Shown here: positions 11,384-22,675 of the stretch, one piece after another
How positions within the stretch are numbered: the first letter of the stretch is position 1
How the letters are laid out: each line of letters starts with the position of its first letter
Program-made: the position numbers and the translations under genes
NCBI GenBank assembly: GCA_051530055.1
Contig: CM121341.1
Coordinates: 14,012,001 to 14,076,000 of the forward strand
Length of the DNA stretch: 64,000 nucleotides
Origin: Neoechinorhynchus agilis
Taxonomy: Eukaryota; Acanthocephala
Direction of reading: 5' to 3'
The notes under the pieces: model-generated
The model's database searches: none
What the model saw: only the letters and a program-made list of their open reading frames with translations
What the model was told of the DNA's origin: nothing

Positions 11384-12530
11384 TAAATCCTATTTTTACG
11401 CTAGATGCAAACACAAACGAAATATATCCATGGACAACTTCTTTACAACAACCACAAATTATCTTCTTTTACTCAAAAGTTAATAGTACACGAAAACAAG
11501 TGAAAAAAATTGTAGCATGGAATTCACTGAAACTTTATTACTTGGAACATAAGAAGTGCAGATATGAAAAAATTTATTTCAAAGATTTTCACTACGAACC
11601 TTTGAGATTGGTTTTAATTTGAATTTCATCAAAAGAATTTAAGTATCAAATATTTGTAATTAAGAATTCATAATGTGCTTGTACCCCGGTATATGATCAC
11701 ATTTTTCTCAGCAATATCGAATCATTTTGTGAATTGTCGTCAAATGCGATAAACTCCAAAATCTGATCTTTATAGCACCGTTCAAAAGGCTATTGAATTC
11801 GTTCCCGTGAAAACGTAAACGAAACAATTATTCAGTCCACTCATTGCTTAGTCGCCTGATAACTATCGCCTTATCGTTGCTAGATTATCATTTTCCGATC
11901 CAGTAGCTGGTCGTTTTTGGTTCTTTTATAGTGGATCATCAATTGAAGGCGAGTTCGGAATATGATGTGTGAAAATTGGAGGACTAAATTTCTCTTATCT
12001 TTGTATACCTTCGACGTTTTGCGTTCAATCAGCGAATCCTTTATTAAATCAAAATTTTCACAGAATCGCTGGGTAAGACAAAAGAAGTTCAGCCTTAGTA
12101 GACTTGAGGGTGCATCGATTACGAGACCCACTCACGAAACATTTTACATAGAATCCATTATGGAAGGCATTTTAGATGAAAACAATTAAATCTGTGACGC
12201 GTGATGATTGTAAATGAGCAACAAAATCATTGTGAAAAACTCACGTTTTGTTTGCAGTCAATGCGATAAACTCCAAAATCTGATCTTTATAGCTTCGTCC
12301 AAAACAACATTTTGTCTATACTCTTTAAAATTTTTTTTTCAAACACGTGCTTTTTATTTAACCAAAAGCATGCATACATAATTTATAGTTTCTTCGACAC
12401 TCCTATTCATCGGCGCTGGCCAAAATGCTAACCGCATTGCCCCGCTGCACCGCAATGCTTATTTTTTGCGCCCCAAATGAAACGAAATAATGATAGGCAT
12501 AAGATCGTGCCGAAATATCGGATTTAAAAT
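11270..12530. repeat. local duplication of short segments
   Basis: AACAACA(C/T)TTTGTCTATACTC occurs at about 11292 and 12303. Variants of GTGCCGAAATAT follow both. ATGCGATAAACTCCAAAATC with the following TGATCTTTATAGC occurs at about 11744 and 12260. This points to a diverged duplication of neighbouring DNA around 12 kb. Confidence 0.55.
11962..12189 (+). CDS. weak hypothetical ORF
   Basis: A 75-codon frame starting MMCENWRTKFLLSLYTFD and ending GILDENN. It is flanked by the two copies of the local duplication. Composition looks protein-like, but I know no family and see no splice partner. Confidence 0.25.
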   Translation: MMCENWRTKFLLSLYTFDVLRSISESFIKSKFSQNRWVRQKKFSLSRLEGASITRPTHETFYIESIMEGILDENN

Positions 12531-12537
12531 AATGATT

Positions 12538-12985
12538 TCAATTTCTTCGCCATTGAACAACCAATTTGAACAGTTCAATCTTCAAACACTTTAAAATCTC
12601 ATTTCCGTTAATAGTAGGGCAATCATTCTTCATACTCAAAGGTTCCTCGGAGCCTTCCATCAATCCACTTCTGCCCTTGACAAAGTCACCGATCGCCTTT
12701 GATATAAGATCAGGTAGAAATCTAACGTTCATGGAAGATGTCACATATTCTTCATGAAGTTCCGGCACAACGCCAAGTTGGTTTACGCAATCCGTCTTAG
12801 GTGCTTTAAGCCAAACGCAATACAGTTTGGCGCTAGAAGTACTTTGATAAGAAGGATTCCAAAGGACGGCCGATACGCTCCGGACTGCATTGACTTTGGA
12901 ATGCAGCATTTTGTGAATGCGTGCCGTCATTTCAATTCCAGTTGCTTGTCGGCTTCAAAAACAATCGTGCGAATGTTTGAATTGT
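12538..12985 (-). CDS. hypothetical protein, C-terminal exon
   Basis: A frame of about 130 codons ends in VVQWRRN-stop at 12538 and reads like coding sequence (KMLHSKVNAVRSVSAVLW, SSAKLYCVWLKAPKTDC). Just upstream a second frame reads NIRTIVFEADKQLELK behind an AG (TCACCAG) near 12995, so an intron or a frame change lies near 12925. I do not recognise the family. Confidence 0.4.
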
Positions 12986-13189
12986 ATAAAAACTGGTGAC
13001 ATATTGAAAACAGAGAAATTTTATTCTGTTGAATCTCTTTTGCGATTTTTTTACAAGGCATGTGATTTCAAACGATTTCGAACAGCACTTCGGATCTGTG
13101 TATTTGAATATTTTTGCTTTTATATTAAAAAGGAATCGATTAGTAAAATTTATAGAGCAATAGTTGATTTTTTTCAGCCTGATTTTTGG

Positions 13190-14380
13190 ACTAACTTCGC
13201 CAGGGACGGTCCCAAGCCCAGCTGAAAAAGGAGGAGGGTTGGCTGTAAAATTCTTGCCAAATGTTGGCCCAAAAGACAACCTACAATCGAATCAACCAAA
13301 GGACTAAGGCGTCTCCTATATGCGACGCGCAAGTTCTTCACCCGGAGCTTGTGTTAAATCATCAAGGGCTACCGAGGCATGGACGGTCTCGGCTAAAGAA
13401 ATTAGTCTATATAACTGACCTAAGAATAGCAGCGCTAAATGTGGGATCGATGACGGGAAGGGTCGAGAAATAGTTGATATGATGAGAAGGATCGGCATAC
13501 TAGGAGTGCAGGAGACCAGGTGGAAAGGAGTGAAAGCCCGTGAACTAGGCGATGGTTATAAAATAATATATAGTGGCGAACCAAGTTGCAGGAATGGGGT
13601 GGGAGTCATCATGGAAAACGGACTAGTCGATTGCGTTTTGGAAGTGATCAGAATAAATGGTAGGATTATATCGGTGCGATTCGATTTAGGAGGAGAGGAT
13701 ATCACCATAATATCGGTCTATGCCCAGCAAATCGCATGTACGGAGGAAGAGAAACAGCAATTTTGGCAAAGCTTATCGGATACTTTTGCGAACTCGAAGA
13801 GCACTCGTTATGCGATTACAGGAGAGTTCAATGGACATGTGAGAAATAGAGGCGGTTACGAACGAATGCATGGTGGGCACAGCATTGGTGAACGAAACGC
13901 CGAAGGGGAGAAGCTTCTCTACTTGGCCGTTTCAAGAGAACTGCGACTGGCTGCGGAGCACAAAAGAAGCGATCTTTCTAATCAGACAATTGTACGAAAG
14001 ATACAATGAAAAACGAAGCCGATATACAGTGCATTTGTGGACGAGAGACCTAATATGGACGTGCCCAAGAAAGAACTGTCCCGAGGAATACATAATAGCA
14101 ATCTAGATCATGTACGAAGGATCCTGCACTTGTGTCAGATGCGGTGTGGGGGAGATAAACTATTTTGAGGTTACAGTTGGATTGCATCAGGGATCAGTTC
14201 TCTGTCCGTTCCTATTCGTCGCGATCATGGATGTGTTGGATTCTAAGCAAATCGCCCGAAAGCCTCCATGGACACTATTGTTCGCTGACGACTTGACACG
14301 TGAAGAGGCTCAGCGAAGTCTGGAAGGGTGCCGCGAAGCATTGGAAGCCAGCGGTCACCAGTCAAAGAATTCTTAAACAA
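13190..14380 (+). mobile_element. RTE-type LINE, internally deleted
   Basis: An intact 176-codon frame at 13479-14009 is the RTE AP-endonuclease: RRIGILGVQETRWKGVKA, then GDGYKIIYSG, IISVYAQQ, and an ITGEFNGHV site where family members usually have GDFNGHVG. Reverse transcriptase appears only as a piece at about 14140-14310 (VGLHQGSVLCPFLF, LFADDL), so most of the RT is deleted. The upstream 13190-13470 matches the RTE leader at 45990-46250 (GTCCCAAGCCCAGC and similar). Confidence 0.85.
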
Positions 14381-15190
14381 CGTAACGACGTTAAACTATT
14401 AAAGAGAAGTCGTTTAATAACGCAAAAAAGACAATAAAATGGCGATATGATTTTCTTTGAGCAGTCCTGGACACTTTTCTCCATTTCGGTGGCGCTATCA
14501 GATACATGTTTATGAAACTCCCAAACAACTGTTTCGTCTCTCAAAATGTATCTTTCCATTAACGACGAAAATCCTGTCATCGATATTGTCAACCAAATCT
14601 TCTTCATATAGGAAATAGGCGCACTCAACCAATAAGAACTGACAACTTTCGGCTGGATTAATTATTCGTATCAGACGTTCGTTTTATGCACTAAAATCGA
14701 ATAATAGTTTCGTGAGCATCCATTCGTTGTGTATGATGACGGGTTGTGTGGCACGATCGGATTTCATTTCTAGGCCAAAAATACATTGTTGTCAAATGAG
14801 GACTGTGCACATTGGACATCTTTGTGGGCATTGGATATAATTTTTTAAATTAACTGAAGAGTGATTACTAATACAAAAAAGATACAAAAAGGAAAATCTT
14901 AACGCGAAAACAAATTCTGTCAAACATATGCAATCGTCGACGATCTCGTACTTTTCCATCGTGATCAATTGTTCCGTTTAAAAAAGGAACTGAGGAACTC
15001 CAAAATGATTGTACCATGATTCCGGGCATTCGCGAACAGCTTTATTCAGTGAGTAATTTAGCAATCTATAACTGCGCTTAATGAATATCTCACAGAGAAC
15101 AACCGATTCCATTTCCGAGAATCTAAAATGTAAGCAGCGTTTATGGAAACATAGCATTCACAAAAAACTAATTTAAAATAAGAATCAATA
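14381..15190. other. no supported gene; open frames at 14362-14650 (-)
   Basis: Two overlapping minus-strand frames near 14400-14650 look protein-like (VWEFHKHVSDSATEMEK; VECAYFLYEEDLVDN), but I see no family, no start and no splice structure. The rest is featureless AT-rich DNA. Confidence 0.3.
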
Positions 15191-15194
15191 AAGC

Positions 15195-15395
15195 TTGAGG
15201 GGAACTGTGATATTAGCCAGTTCTCCATCCGCCTCTTTTATTGCCCTAAACATCTTTACTTCACAATCATCCATTTCAAACTTCTCAATTTCGTTCTTTA
15301 TGATCTTAACTGCAAGGTTGCGGTTGGATCCTCCCTGTTTGCATTTGAGGATTTGTTCGAAGTTGCCCTCGCCAATGATTAATGGAATCTATAAC
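15195..15395 (-). pseudogene. protein kinase N-lobe fragment (DYRK/HIPK-like)
   Basis: Read on the minus strand: IIGEGNFEQILKC is a glycine-rich loop (canonical GxGxFGxV, third glycine replaced by E). NRNLAVKIIKNE carries the ATP-binding lysine, and CEVKMFRAIKEAD the C-helix glutamate. No catalytic loop follows. Related C-lobe fragments are at 28049-28560 and 29010-29135, which suggests a duplicated host kinase family in pieces. The alternative is an exon of a gene whose other exons lie elsewhere. Confidence 0.6.
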
Positions 15396-15516
15396 CTGTT
15401 TTTATTCGACGGTGGACAAATTAGCGAAGGGATCCGGATGGCGCAGACCAAGAGAGTCCTTGACGGCCCACCACCATGTTGAGTGGCCACCTGATCGAAT
15501 TTTGGAGGAGAGGAGT

Positions 15517-15722
15517 CTGATATTGCGACTGTAATAAAAGGTAACGATAGTAAAAGCGAAAGTGATTCAGCTGAAGTTACTACTAAGAAAGGTACGGTTG
15601 AACAAAAGGATGGATATAAAGTTGACACCAACACCATCAAAATCAATCAACCCTCCGATTCATTTCTCTGATGATATGCCTTCTCCACTAATCCATCATC
15701 CCTCGCCGTTCTGAATTCGGCC
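15517..15722 (+). repeat. dispersed repeat DR, copy 2
   Basis: It matches 1540-1756 over about 200 bp with scattered substitutions and small indels. Confidence 0.7.
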
Positions 15723-17040
15723 CATCTTATCATGCACTCCTCCCTCTGGATCAAAAATTTCTCGAACAACTATACAGATCAATTGAAAAGAGATAGTAGT
15801 TTTAACATCTCAATTGATTTTATTAAAAAGAAGATTCTGTATTTTAATTTTTTACCAAACCCGTCGATAATATCTGAGAAATAGATCATAATTAACAGCG
15901 TCGTTAAAATTCTTATTTAAAAATTTAGAATAGCAAAACCAGCAAAAAGATAAAATAAACAAAACGGCTTACGTTTTAAGATTTTAAGCGTCTTTATACG
16001 AACGCAAGTCTTTAGCTTGTTAACAAGCGAATGTAAGCCCGTTTGCTTATTGGGTAAAAAAGTATTATTCTAACCAATCGGATCTGAAAAGAAGTTAAAA
16101 AATTTCCCAACATCGCAGGTTTATTTAGGGGCTTAAATTCCATATTAAATAAGATCACATCCAGCGAAGAAAGTAGCAATATTTTCTAAGATGATAGTTC
16201 GATGTATTTATATACTTCAATGACGTTCTTGCTAGGCTTAAAGTTGACGTTAGGAGCAAAAGAAGCAATGTATTCAAATGCGAATTAATAAATAGAAGAA
16301 AAATTATAGGAAAACGTTATATCTTTTGCTAAAAATTTCGAGGGGCGATGATACAGACACATGCGTCCAAAAGATTCAGACGAATCACTGTCGTTCCGAG
16401 ATCAGAAGCATTCCTCGTACAAAACATGAGTCTGGCTGTGCAACGAGACGGAACGCTGAATCCGTCCTTACCAGGACGGCGGCTGAGTGATCCAGAGCGA
16501 TAGTGTGAATGATTTAACTTTAATTCCATACTAAAAAGCACACTAAATTCTAAAAAAATGCATATACAAAAAGCTAATAATTAGATCTTGTATTTACCTC
16601 CCAATTGTCGAGCGGAAATGATTTGTAAATTCAACTCATCGATGAAAACATGATTACTCATAGAGGATTGTTATACAATAAATCGTTTTCGTGCCATTAT
16701 AACAAATATATTTAAGGTAAATTTTTTGCAGACATCACTAACCTTTTTTTGGATTAATTTCCATTTTCGACAGTTAAAAAATCTTACGCCTTCGTAAATC
16801 AATTTTTTCTATGTAGTAATAAAGTTGGAAGATCATACAAGAACTTTACTCGTCATCTTAGTTTAGATATACACAACCTCTAACGAAAAAGCGAATGCAG
16901 TTTATTAAGTGAATTACTATGATAATTTTGTATTCAACTAAAAGCGAAAATTGCTTTATTGTCTTAAATTTTGCAAATAATATTGAATAAGTACAGAAAA
17001 ATGCGAATTTTCGCATTGCATGAACTAAATTAGATTTTCA
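15723..17040. other. no gene seen
   Basis: AT-rich DNA. No ORF here is convincing, and I see no internal repeat. Confidence 0.5.
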
Positions 17041-17046
17041 GAATTA

Positions 17047-17575
17047 CAACGTAAATCGATGTGTGGCCTATTATCACACGGCTGTTAATTTTTGGGCACA
17101 CAGCCCACCCACCTGGTTCAGCGAAGTAATTCAATTAGTGTGATAATAGGCCACACATCGATATAAGCTACCGGCGGGCCAATCTTCATAAGAAATTCAT
17201 AATTCAATGGCCTTGAATGAATATATAAAATTGGCTGAGTTTGTACATTCCGTAGTTGTGTCGAGGTCTTCAAGTGGATTAATGCCCGTGAACCCGATTA
17301 AGGGTCTAGTGGATCGAATTCGTTACCACAATGACGCACAACCAAAGGGGACGAAATACCGCTGAAGGGAGGAAACTCACTGATGAGTCCCACCTCCTGG
17401 AGGTATCTGAGGATCCGGAGGAATGTACAAACTCATAACGGATGGTTTAGTGCTTTGAGAAATTGAATTACTTCGCTGAACCAGGTCGGTGGGCTGTTTG
17501 CCCAAAAATTAACAGCCGTGTGATAATAGGCCACACATCGGTATAAGTTACCGGCTGGCCAATCTTGATAATCAC
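17047..17575. repeat. foldback repeat (FB) copies flanking a 198-bp TIR element
   Basis: Left part 17047-17167 is a small foldback: ATCGATGTGTGGCCTATTAT at one end and its complement at the other. The right part 17448-17575 is the same family inverted. Further copies are at 22676-22760 and 22862-23065. Between the two lies the element at 17237-17434. The arrangement suggests that element inserted within, or travels with, the FB repeat. Confidence 0.75.
17237..17434 (+). mobile_element. 198-bp short element, copy 2, with 15-bp terminal inverted repeats
   Basis: It starts GAGTTTGTACATTCC and ends with the exact complement GGAATGTACAAACTC. Inside are GGGGACGAAA (17347-17356) and CTGATGAGTCCC (17380-17391), conserved in copies at 441 and 39670, and a hairpin GAGGAAACTC. 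Copy 3 retains a B-box-like GGGTTCGAATC, here degenerate. It could be a tRNA-derived short element or a MITE. Confidence 0.65.
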
Positions 17576-17831
17576 TGGCGTTATAATCATAAACGTGTTT
17601 TTGCATGAGCGGTAAACATTTGGTAGATAACAAGCTTGTTTCTCTATTTGTTGTGAGTTTCATATCGTTCTAAATGATCTACGTACAACTCTTTTGCCTT
17701 TTTTAATCTACTGAACGACTACAGAGAAATCGTAACTTCGCTATAACGCGTTTTCTATAAGTTTGGTTTATTGTCAACAAACAATCCTGCACGCTATAAT
17801 AAGCATTATTATTTCGAGATTAACATAGATA

Positions 17832-20171
17832 TGTCCCAAGAACGAAGAAATGATCAAAATAAAGAACAAACGTCTTCAATCGCCGAACCGGATAGTAAGA
17901 AACAGTCTATTGATACAACAGTCGGACTAAACCGCCGCTTGATCAAGGGCGATCATCCGATGACTTAGCAGTCAATGGACACGTCGAAATGGCAAAATCT
18001 ACATCACTGCATCTACATCAAGCACAACCAGAATCAGTTGTCCATTCTGTACACCACAACGAAGAACGTCGTCTGGAAACACTGCAGGGAAAACGTAGTC
18101 TTCAAGTGGAAGCAACGGCCGAGGAACTGCGAACTTATGGCCCTGCTTAAATGACTACACGAGTGCAGCCGCAGCAACAAGTGTTGATTCAACCTGATAT
18201 CCGCCAAAAAGTGGAGGAAACTGACGACCAAAGTTATATAACAGGACATCAAGAAGCGGGGGAACGAAAACGATGCCATGCAGGAGAAAATTCGGAATCA
18301 AATATACCGACAATTAAGACATCACCAGCAAGCAAGAGATCACGAGGACTGCTAGAACAATTTGAAGGAACGCAGCATAGTGTTAGTCGGAGAACGTTGA
18401 CACCGTTGCCGCAACCTCGCGCTCAGAGTCAACAACTGTTTATGAATCCCCAAATACAATCCGCTGGTCAAATTATGATTTGGCCCAAAATCTCCAGTTT
18501 CCATCCCAGCAAGCGTCTCGAGAAAATTATGGACAAGTGAAGCGAATGGCAATGAATGCTGCAATGCAATTTGCTGGTCAAAGCGGATATTTTAGTAAGG
18601 CGCCGAATCCAAATGGTCAATCCCAACAAAGGCCCCGAAAAGACTATGGGCAAGCGCAGCCGATGGCAATGAATGCTGCAATGCGATCTGGTGGTCAAGG
18701 AGGGTATTAGATTCCGGCGCCGAATCAACAGGTCCCACTACAACAAACGCTTCAAAAAGACTATGGGCAAGTGCAGCGAGTGCAAATGAATGCTGGAGTG
18801 CCGACCGCTGGTCAAGGCGGATATAATATTCCGGTATCGAATCCACGGGACCCACCCCAACAAACGCCCGAAAGATGTTATAGGCAAGTACTGCGTATGT
18901 CCATGAATTCTGGAGTACCGGCCGCTGTTCAAGGCGAATATTATATTCCGGTACCGAATCCACAGGATCCACCCCAACAGATTAATACCCAACGTTCCGG
19001 ACAAGTGCAGGGAATGTCAATAAATGCGGGAGTGCCAACCGCTCGTCAAGGCGGATATTTCACTCGGGCGCCCAATCCACAAGGACAATCCCAACAGATG
19101 AATATCCAACGTTCCGGACAAGTGCAGCAAATACCAACGATGGATAGAATGCTGACTGCAAGTGAAGGTGGATATCCCATGATCGGACAGCGTCGTCAAA
19201 TTCTCCTTCAACAGATACCACCTCAACAGTTGACAAAGGATCAACGATTGCCCGTAGGAAATGTAATGCAGGCTGCTGCCCAAAGCGGATACTATGTGCC
19301 GGCCAGGAATCCGCATTTTCAAGAACAACAGATGAATTTTGAACAGTGTGGACAAGTGCAGGGAATGTCATTTGATTGCCGGACGCCTATAATTCCAAGA
19401 AATCTTCAATTGCAATTTCCGGCACATCAGCAGGCCCTAACCCAGCAATTGACACAAATAAATCAGATGCCGATGAATCTCAGGGCACCGACTTATGATC
19501 AAGTTCCAATCGTGATGAGCGATTCTCGATCGCAAGTTTCCACCCAGCAGGATCCTCAAGTACAAGAGCAACCTTCAAAAAATCAGCGGGCAGAGCATGA
19601 ATCTATCTCAAATATATCGCAGCACCAATGTGAGCAACCCGGAGCTGCTCAAGGAAGTCGCCAGAATAATGTTTCCCTTCGGCAACGGATGAACAGGAAG
19701 CGATGCCTTCCTCAAGTTGAAGAATTTATAGAAAATCGTGGAATCGAGACTCAAACAACATCAAAGAGACCACGGATTCCGGTGGACAAAACGACGGTAA
19801 AAAAAGGCGACATGTCCGTACAGCCAATAAATGAAGATGATACCGATGACTTGAGTGACGAACAATTCGCCGATTTATTTAGACCGTTTGGGAAACTTAT
19901 GGACATAGCAAAAAGGGCGAAGAAGTTGGAACTTGAGAAGAAAAAACGAGAAGAAAAATCGACGAAAAGTCCTTTTGACGACGATTCGGGGCCCTTTGAG
20001 TATCCATGTTCGCCAGAGATCCAACAGCAAACTTTAGACTCAAGGATGGACAGACGACCAAGCGCGTTCGGACTTACCAAAGACGAAGCAAACGAAGAAC
20101 AGATGAACCTGTCCACAGGAAGTCGACTTCATTTTAATTTCGTGGGCGAGCTGCTGGGATATAGAGGTTAG
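17832..20171 (+). CDS. glutamine-rich protein with tandem 39-residue repeats; frame disrupted upstream
   Basis: I do not recognise this protein. The main open frame 18771-20171 gives 466 residues. The same protein evidently extends upstream to about 17832 (MSQERRNDQNKEQ): one frame at 17832-17968, another at about 17950-18148 (DDLAVNGHVEMAKS), another at 18151-18540, then 18480-18710. In-frame breaks occur near 17960, at 18148, near 18475, and as a TAG at 18708. The middle is about eight repeats of the type GQVQRMSMNAGVPTAGQGGY followed by a PNPQ..PQQ stretch. The C-terminal part is charged: DDLSDEQFADLFRPFGKLMD, a basic coiled-coil-like LELEKKKREEK, and a conserved-looking end at LLGYRG. It has no signal peptide or membrane segment. 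Composition suggests a disordered nuclear or RNA-associated protein, which is inference. The breaks mean either a decaying gene, unseen short introns or assembly indels. Confidence 0.6.
18480..19375 (+). repeat. coding tandem repeat, about 117-bp unit, about 8 units
   Basis: Each unit encodes roughly (Y/F)xxPxPNPQxxxQQxxx...GQVQxMxMNAGVPTAGQGGY. The central units (18711-19080) are the most alike; the last two are strongly diverged. Glycine-tyrosine and double glutamine positions are the best kept. Confidence 0.8.
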
Positions 20172-20935
20172 GATATAAACTGAAACTGGATCAATTTAGT
20201 TACAGGAGTGTTTATTCAACAATTCAATTCGTTCACCGTCCATTACTTCTTAATTTGGCCGGCGAAGTTTGTTCCATTGCCTTTTGCAAACGTTCACGGT
20301 AAAAATGTTGAAGATTTGTAAATAAAGTGTAAATATGTTATATGAAATTTTATTAAGCCACAGATTATATTCAGTAAAAAATGTTCTCAGAATCTAAACG
20401 AACAAAAAAATTCGCAATGGAGGCAAATATTAATTTAACAAGCAAGGTGAATAGGGTTGCGGGGCGTGCCGAAAGACAAACTTCGTCTTTTTACCTTGTT
20501 TATTTCACACCATTCTTAGTTCTTTTTAATACATTGTGCAAGAGTTCAAAATACGCAAATTAGTTTAAAGTAATTCAGAAAAAGAGAACAACGAGGCTAT
20601 TTTCGGAATTACGAATCAAATGTCTCAGTCAATTCGTTGTTGCTAAAAATATTTCATAGTTATTAAAAATCTGATACGCCATTGAGTGTCATCTTTGGTC
20701 AACAATATCCTATTCGTAATCGCTATTTAAAAATCTTCTTCATTTCTCTATTTCAACCTTCACTCTTCTTCTTTACACATTCTTCAACGAGAACTGAGGA
20801 CGTTTCTTTAAGCTCCGTGCTTAATTATTGAAATGGGTTATTTTGACGAATCGGAATCGAAGTGTTCGCCGAGCGTTCTCGGAATTTCTGCTGAATTCGA
20901 TCAGACTGCGTGTTTATAACGCCGCTTGAATCTGG
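20172..20935. other. no gene seen
   Basis: 3' flank of the glutamine-rich gene and AT-rich DNA. There is a possible polyadenylation signal AATAAA near 20321. Confidence 0.4.
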
Positions 20936-20944
20936 CGGCCGGTA

Positions 20945-21090
20945 CATCGAGGGTTCTTGCCGTTAGGCTTCGGTGCATTGGTCCGACCATCATGACATCT
21001 AACGCTGTCATCATTTCGACGCTGCCCGGGTTCGATCCCTCAACCCGAGGGGACGTCTTCTGGCGCTGGGAAGTACAGCAAGGACTAAAC
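20945..21090 (+). repeat. tRNA-derived short element
   Basis: TTAGGCTTCGGTGCATTGG and, about 60 bases on, CCCGGGTTCGATCCCTCAAC form A- and B-box-like promoter elements. The intervening arms do not fold as a tRNA. It abuts an RTE fragment. Confidence 0.5.
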
Positions 21091-21109
21091 AAATTATTGC
21101 CCGGTCATT

Positions 21110-21790
21110 CAAACTACAAGATTATTCGATCCGTTCGATTGGAGAACTGGGAGAAGGTTATAAACTAATTTATAGTGGCGGAACAAGTGGTAGAAATGGG
21201 GTCGGTATTGTAATCGTTAAAGACCTAGTCGACGATGTAATGGAAGTGAAAACAACAAGTGATCGAGTTATGGCGGTGAAGATAAACGCGAGTGATGAAA
21301 TCACGACAGTAGTGGCGCATACGCCCCGCCGCAGGTCGGTTGCAGCGAGGAGGAGAAAGATGAATTTTGGCTGCATATATCTGAATTGACAAGGACTGTA
21401 TGGGGACGACATGTGATAACTGGCGATTTCAACGGGCACGTTGGACCGAGAGAGGGATACGAGCGAATTCATGGAGGACACAGTGTAGGATCAAGAAACG
21501 CCGAGGGTGTAAAACTGTTGGATTATGCAACAGCGTCGGATTTACGTATTTCGAATACTTACTTTCAAAAAGATCCAAGACAACTACGCGCATACTCGAG
21601 CGTCGGAAGGTCAAGTCAAATCGAGGGGCGAAGTCTGGAATGTCAAGACCATATTAGGCGAAGAGTGTGCGATGCAACACAGAGTGCTCGTGGCCGACAT
21701 CAGGATTAGGGTAAAATTCAAGCGGCGAGCATCTTACGAAAAATCAGACAACTCGCGTCAATTGTGCTTCTACCTGGCATAAAGCCGCGC
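21110..21790 (+). mobile_element. RTE-type LINE endonuclease fragment
   Basis: YKLIYSGGTSGRNGVGIVI near 21160-21215 is followed by HVITGDFNGHVGPREGYERI near 21410-21470 and a SVGSRNAEG stretch, all typical of the RTE endonuclease. The frame shifts several times. It ends against an inverted RT fragment. Confidence 0.8.
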
Positions 21791-21799
21791 TGGTCTTCG

Positions 21800-22330
21800 C
21801 TGATTTGGATCTCCCCCTAATCCTATTGTCAACCATTCGCTCCCACACGGTAATTGCTACACTGCAGAATATTTCCTTTACCCTTAAAAATCAGCACAAG
21901 TATGCTTCTTTGCCATGCTGATGGAACTCCGAAGGCGTCCAAACATTTCCATAACTCAATCGGGATGTTATCTGGACCAGCACTCTTACCAATCTTCATC
22001 TTTCTGATCTGTGTTGCGACGTCATCGTATGAATACGGTCTAGCTATATTGATATTCGGCTGTACTTGTCCAATAGGCAATCTTTTATTCTCTGTGTTCA
22101 GGAGCGATCCAAGTACTACTTCCATCTGTTCACAATATCGTTGTTTTGATCGAGCATCCTACCCTCACTCTTCACTTTTTGTCCCGGATTTTGGCCAACT
22201 TGAAGATAATATCCCTCCCATTATCTCTCTCCAGCTGGTCATATAGTTCTTGATCGGCTTCCCTCTTTGCTTTGGCGCATTCTCGGGGTGCCCCGAGACC
22301 TGATTTGGAAAAGCATCGCTTCCAATTTAT
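21800..22330 (-). mobile_element. RTE-type LINE, reverse transcriptase N-terminal fragment
   Basis: On the minus strand: DQELYDQLERD...AKIRDKK near 22240-22170, then QIRKMKIGKSAGPDNIPIEL and AWQRSILVLIFKGKGN near 22050-21860. This matches the linker and first RT block of RTE elements. It faces the endonuclease piece at 21.1-21.8 kb tail to tail, so the two derive from separate insertions or from a rearranged one. Confidence 0.8.
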
Positions 22331-22675
22331 TTAATGAGGTGGAAAGAGAGAGAACAACGAAGGGGCAAAAGTGGACTTTTAATATCATCGGCGGCGACAA
22401 TGGATTTCTTGAATAACGCGATTAGAATTACTTTCTTTACTTGTGGTTCTTCAATTCTATTGCTGAACATTTAAGTATTGCTGAGATTTTGGAAATAATT
22501 TTTCCCGAATTTTCGAATGCTCGCATAAATCCTGTAGAAAAAAGAACACATTTTAGTTTTATGAACCTCTGAGTGTTAATGTGAATGTGGATTCAGTCAT
22601 ATCTTTATGTTGCGTTGAAGAGAATTAATTGTACCTTGGGTTAAATGATAATAATAACATATTTTATTGTTTTAT
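22331..22675. other. no gene seen
   Basis: AT-rich DNA between RTE and foldback repeats with no supported feature. Confidence 0.45.

Noticed and set aside
17347-17391. Functional hammerhead ribozyme
   Set aside because: The core boxes are present, but there is no NUH cleavage triplet and stems I and III cannot both form in the 23 bases between them. Kept only as a finding about the family.
20381-20563. 60-codon ORF after the glutamine-rich gene
   Set aside because: AT-rich, no similarity, no splice context; likely chance.
22260-22320. Possible regulatory GC-rich element (GGGGTGCCCCGAG)
   Set aside because: It is part of the RTE linker region on the minus strand.
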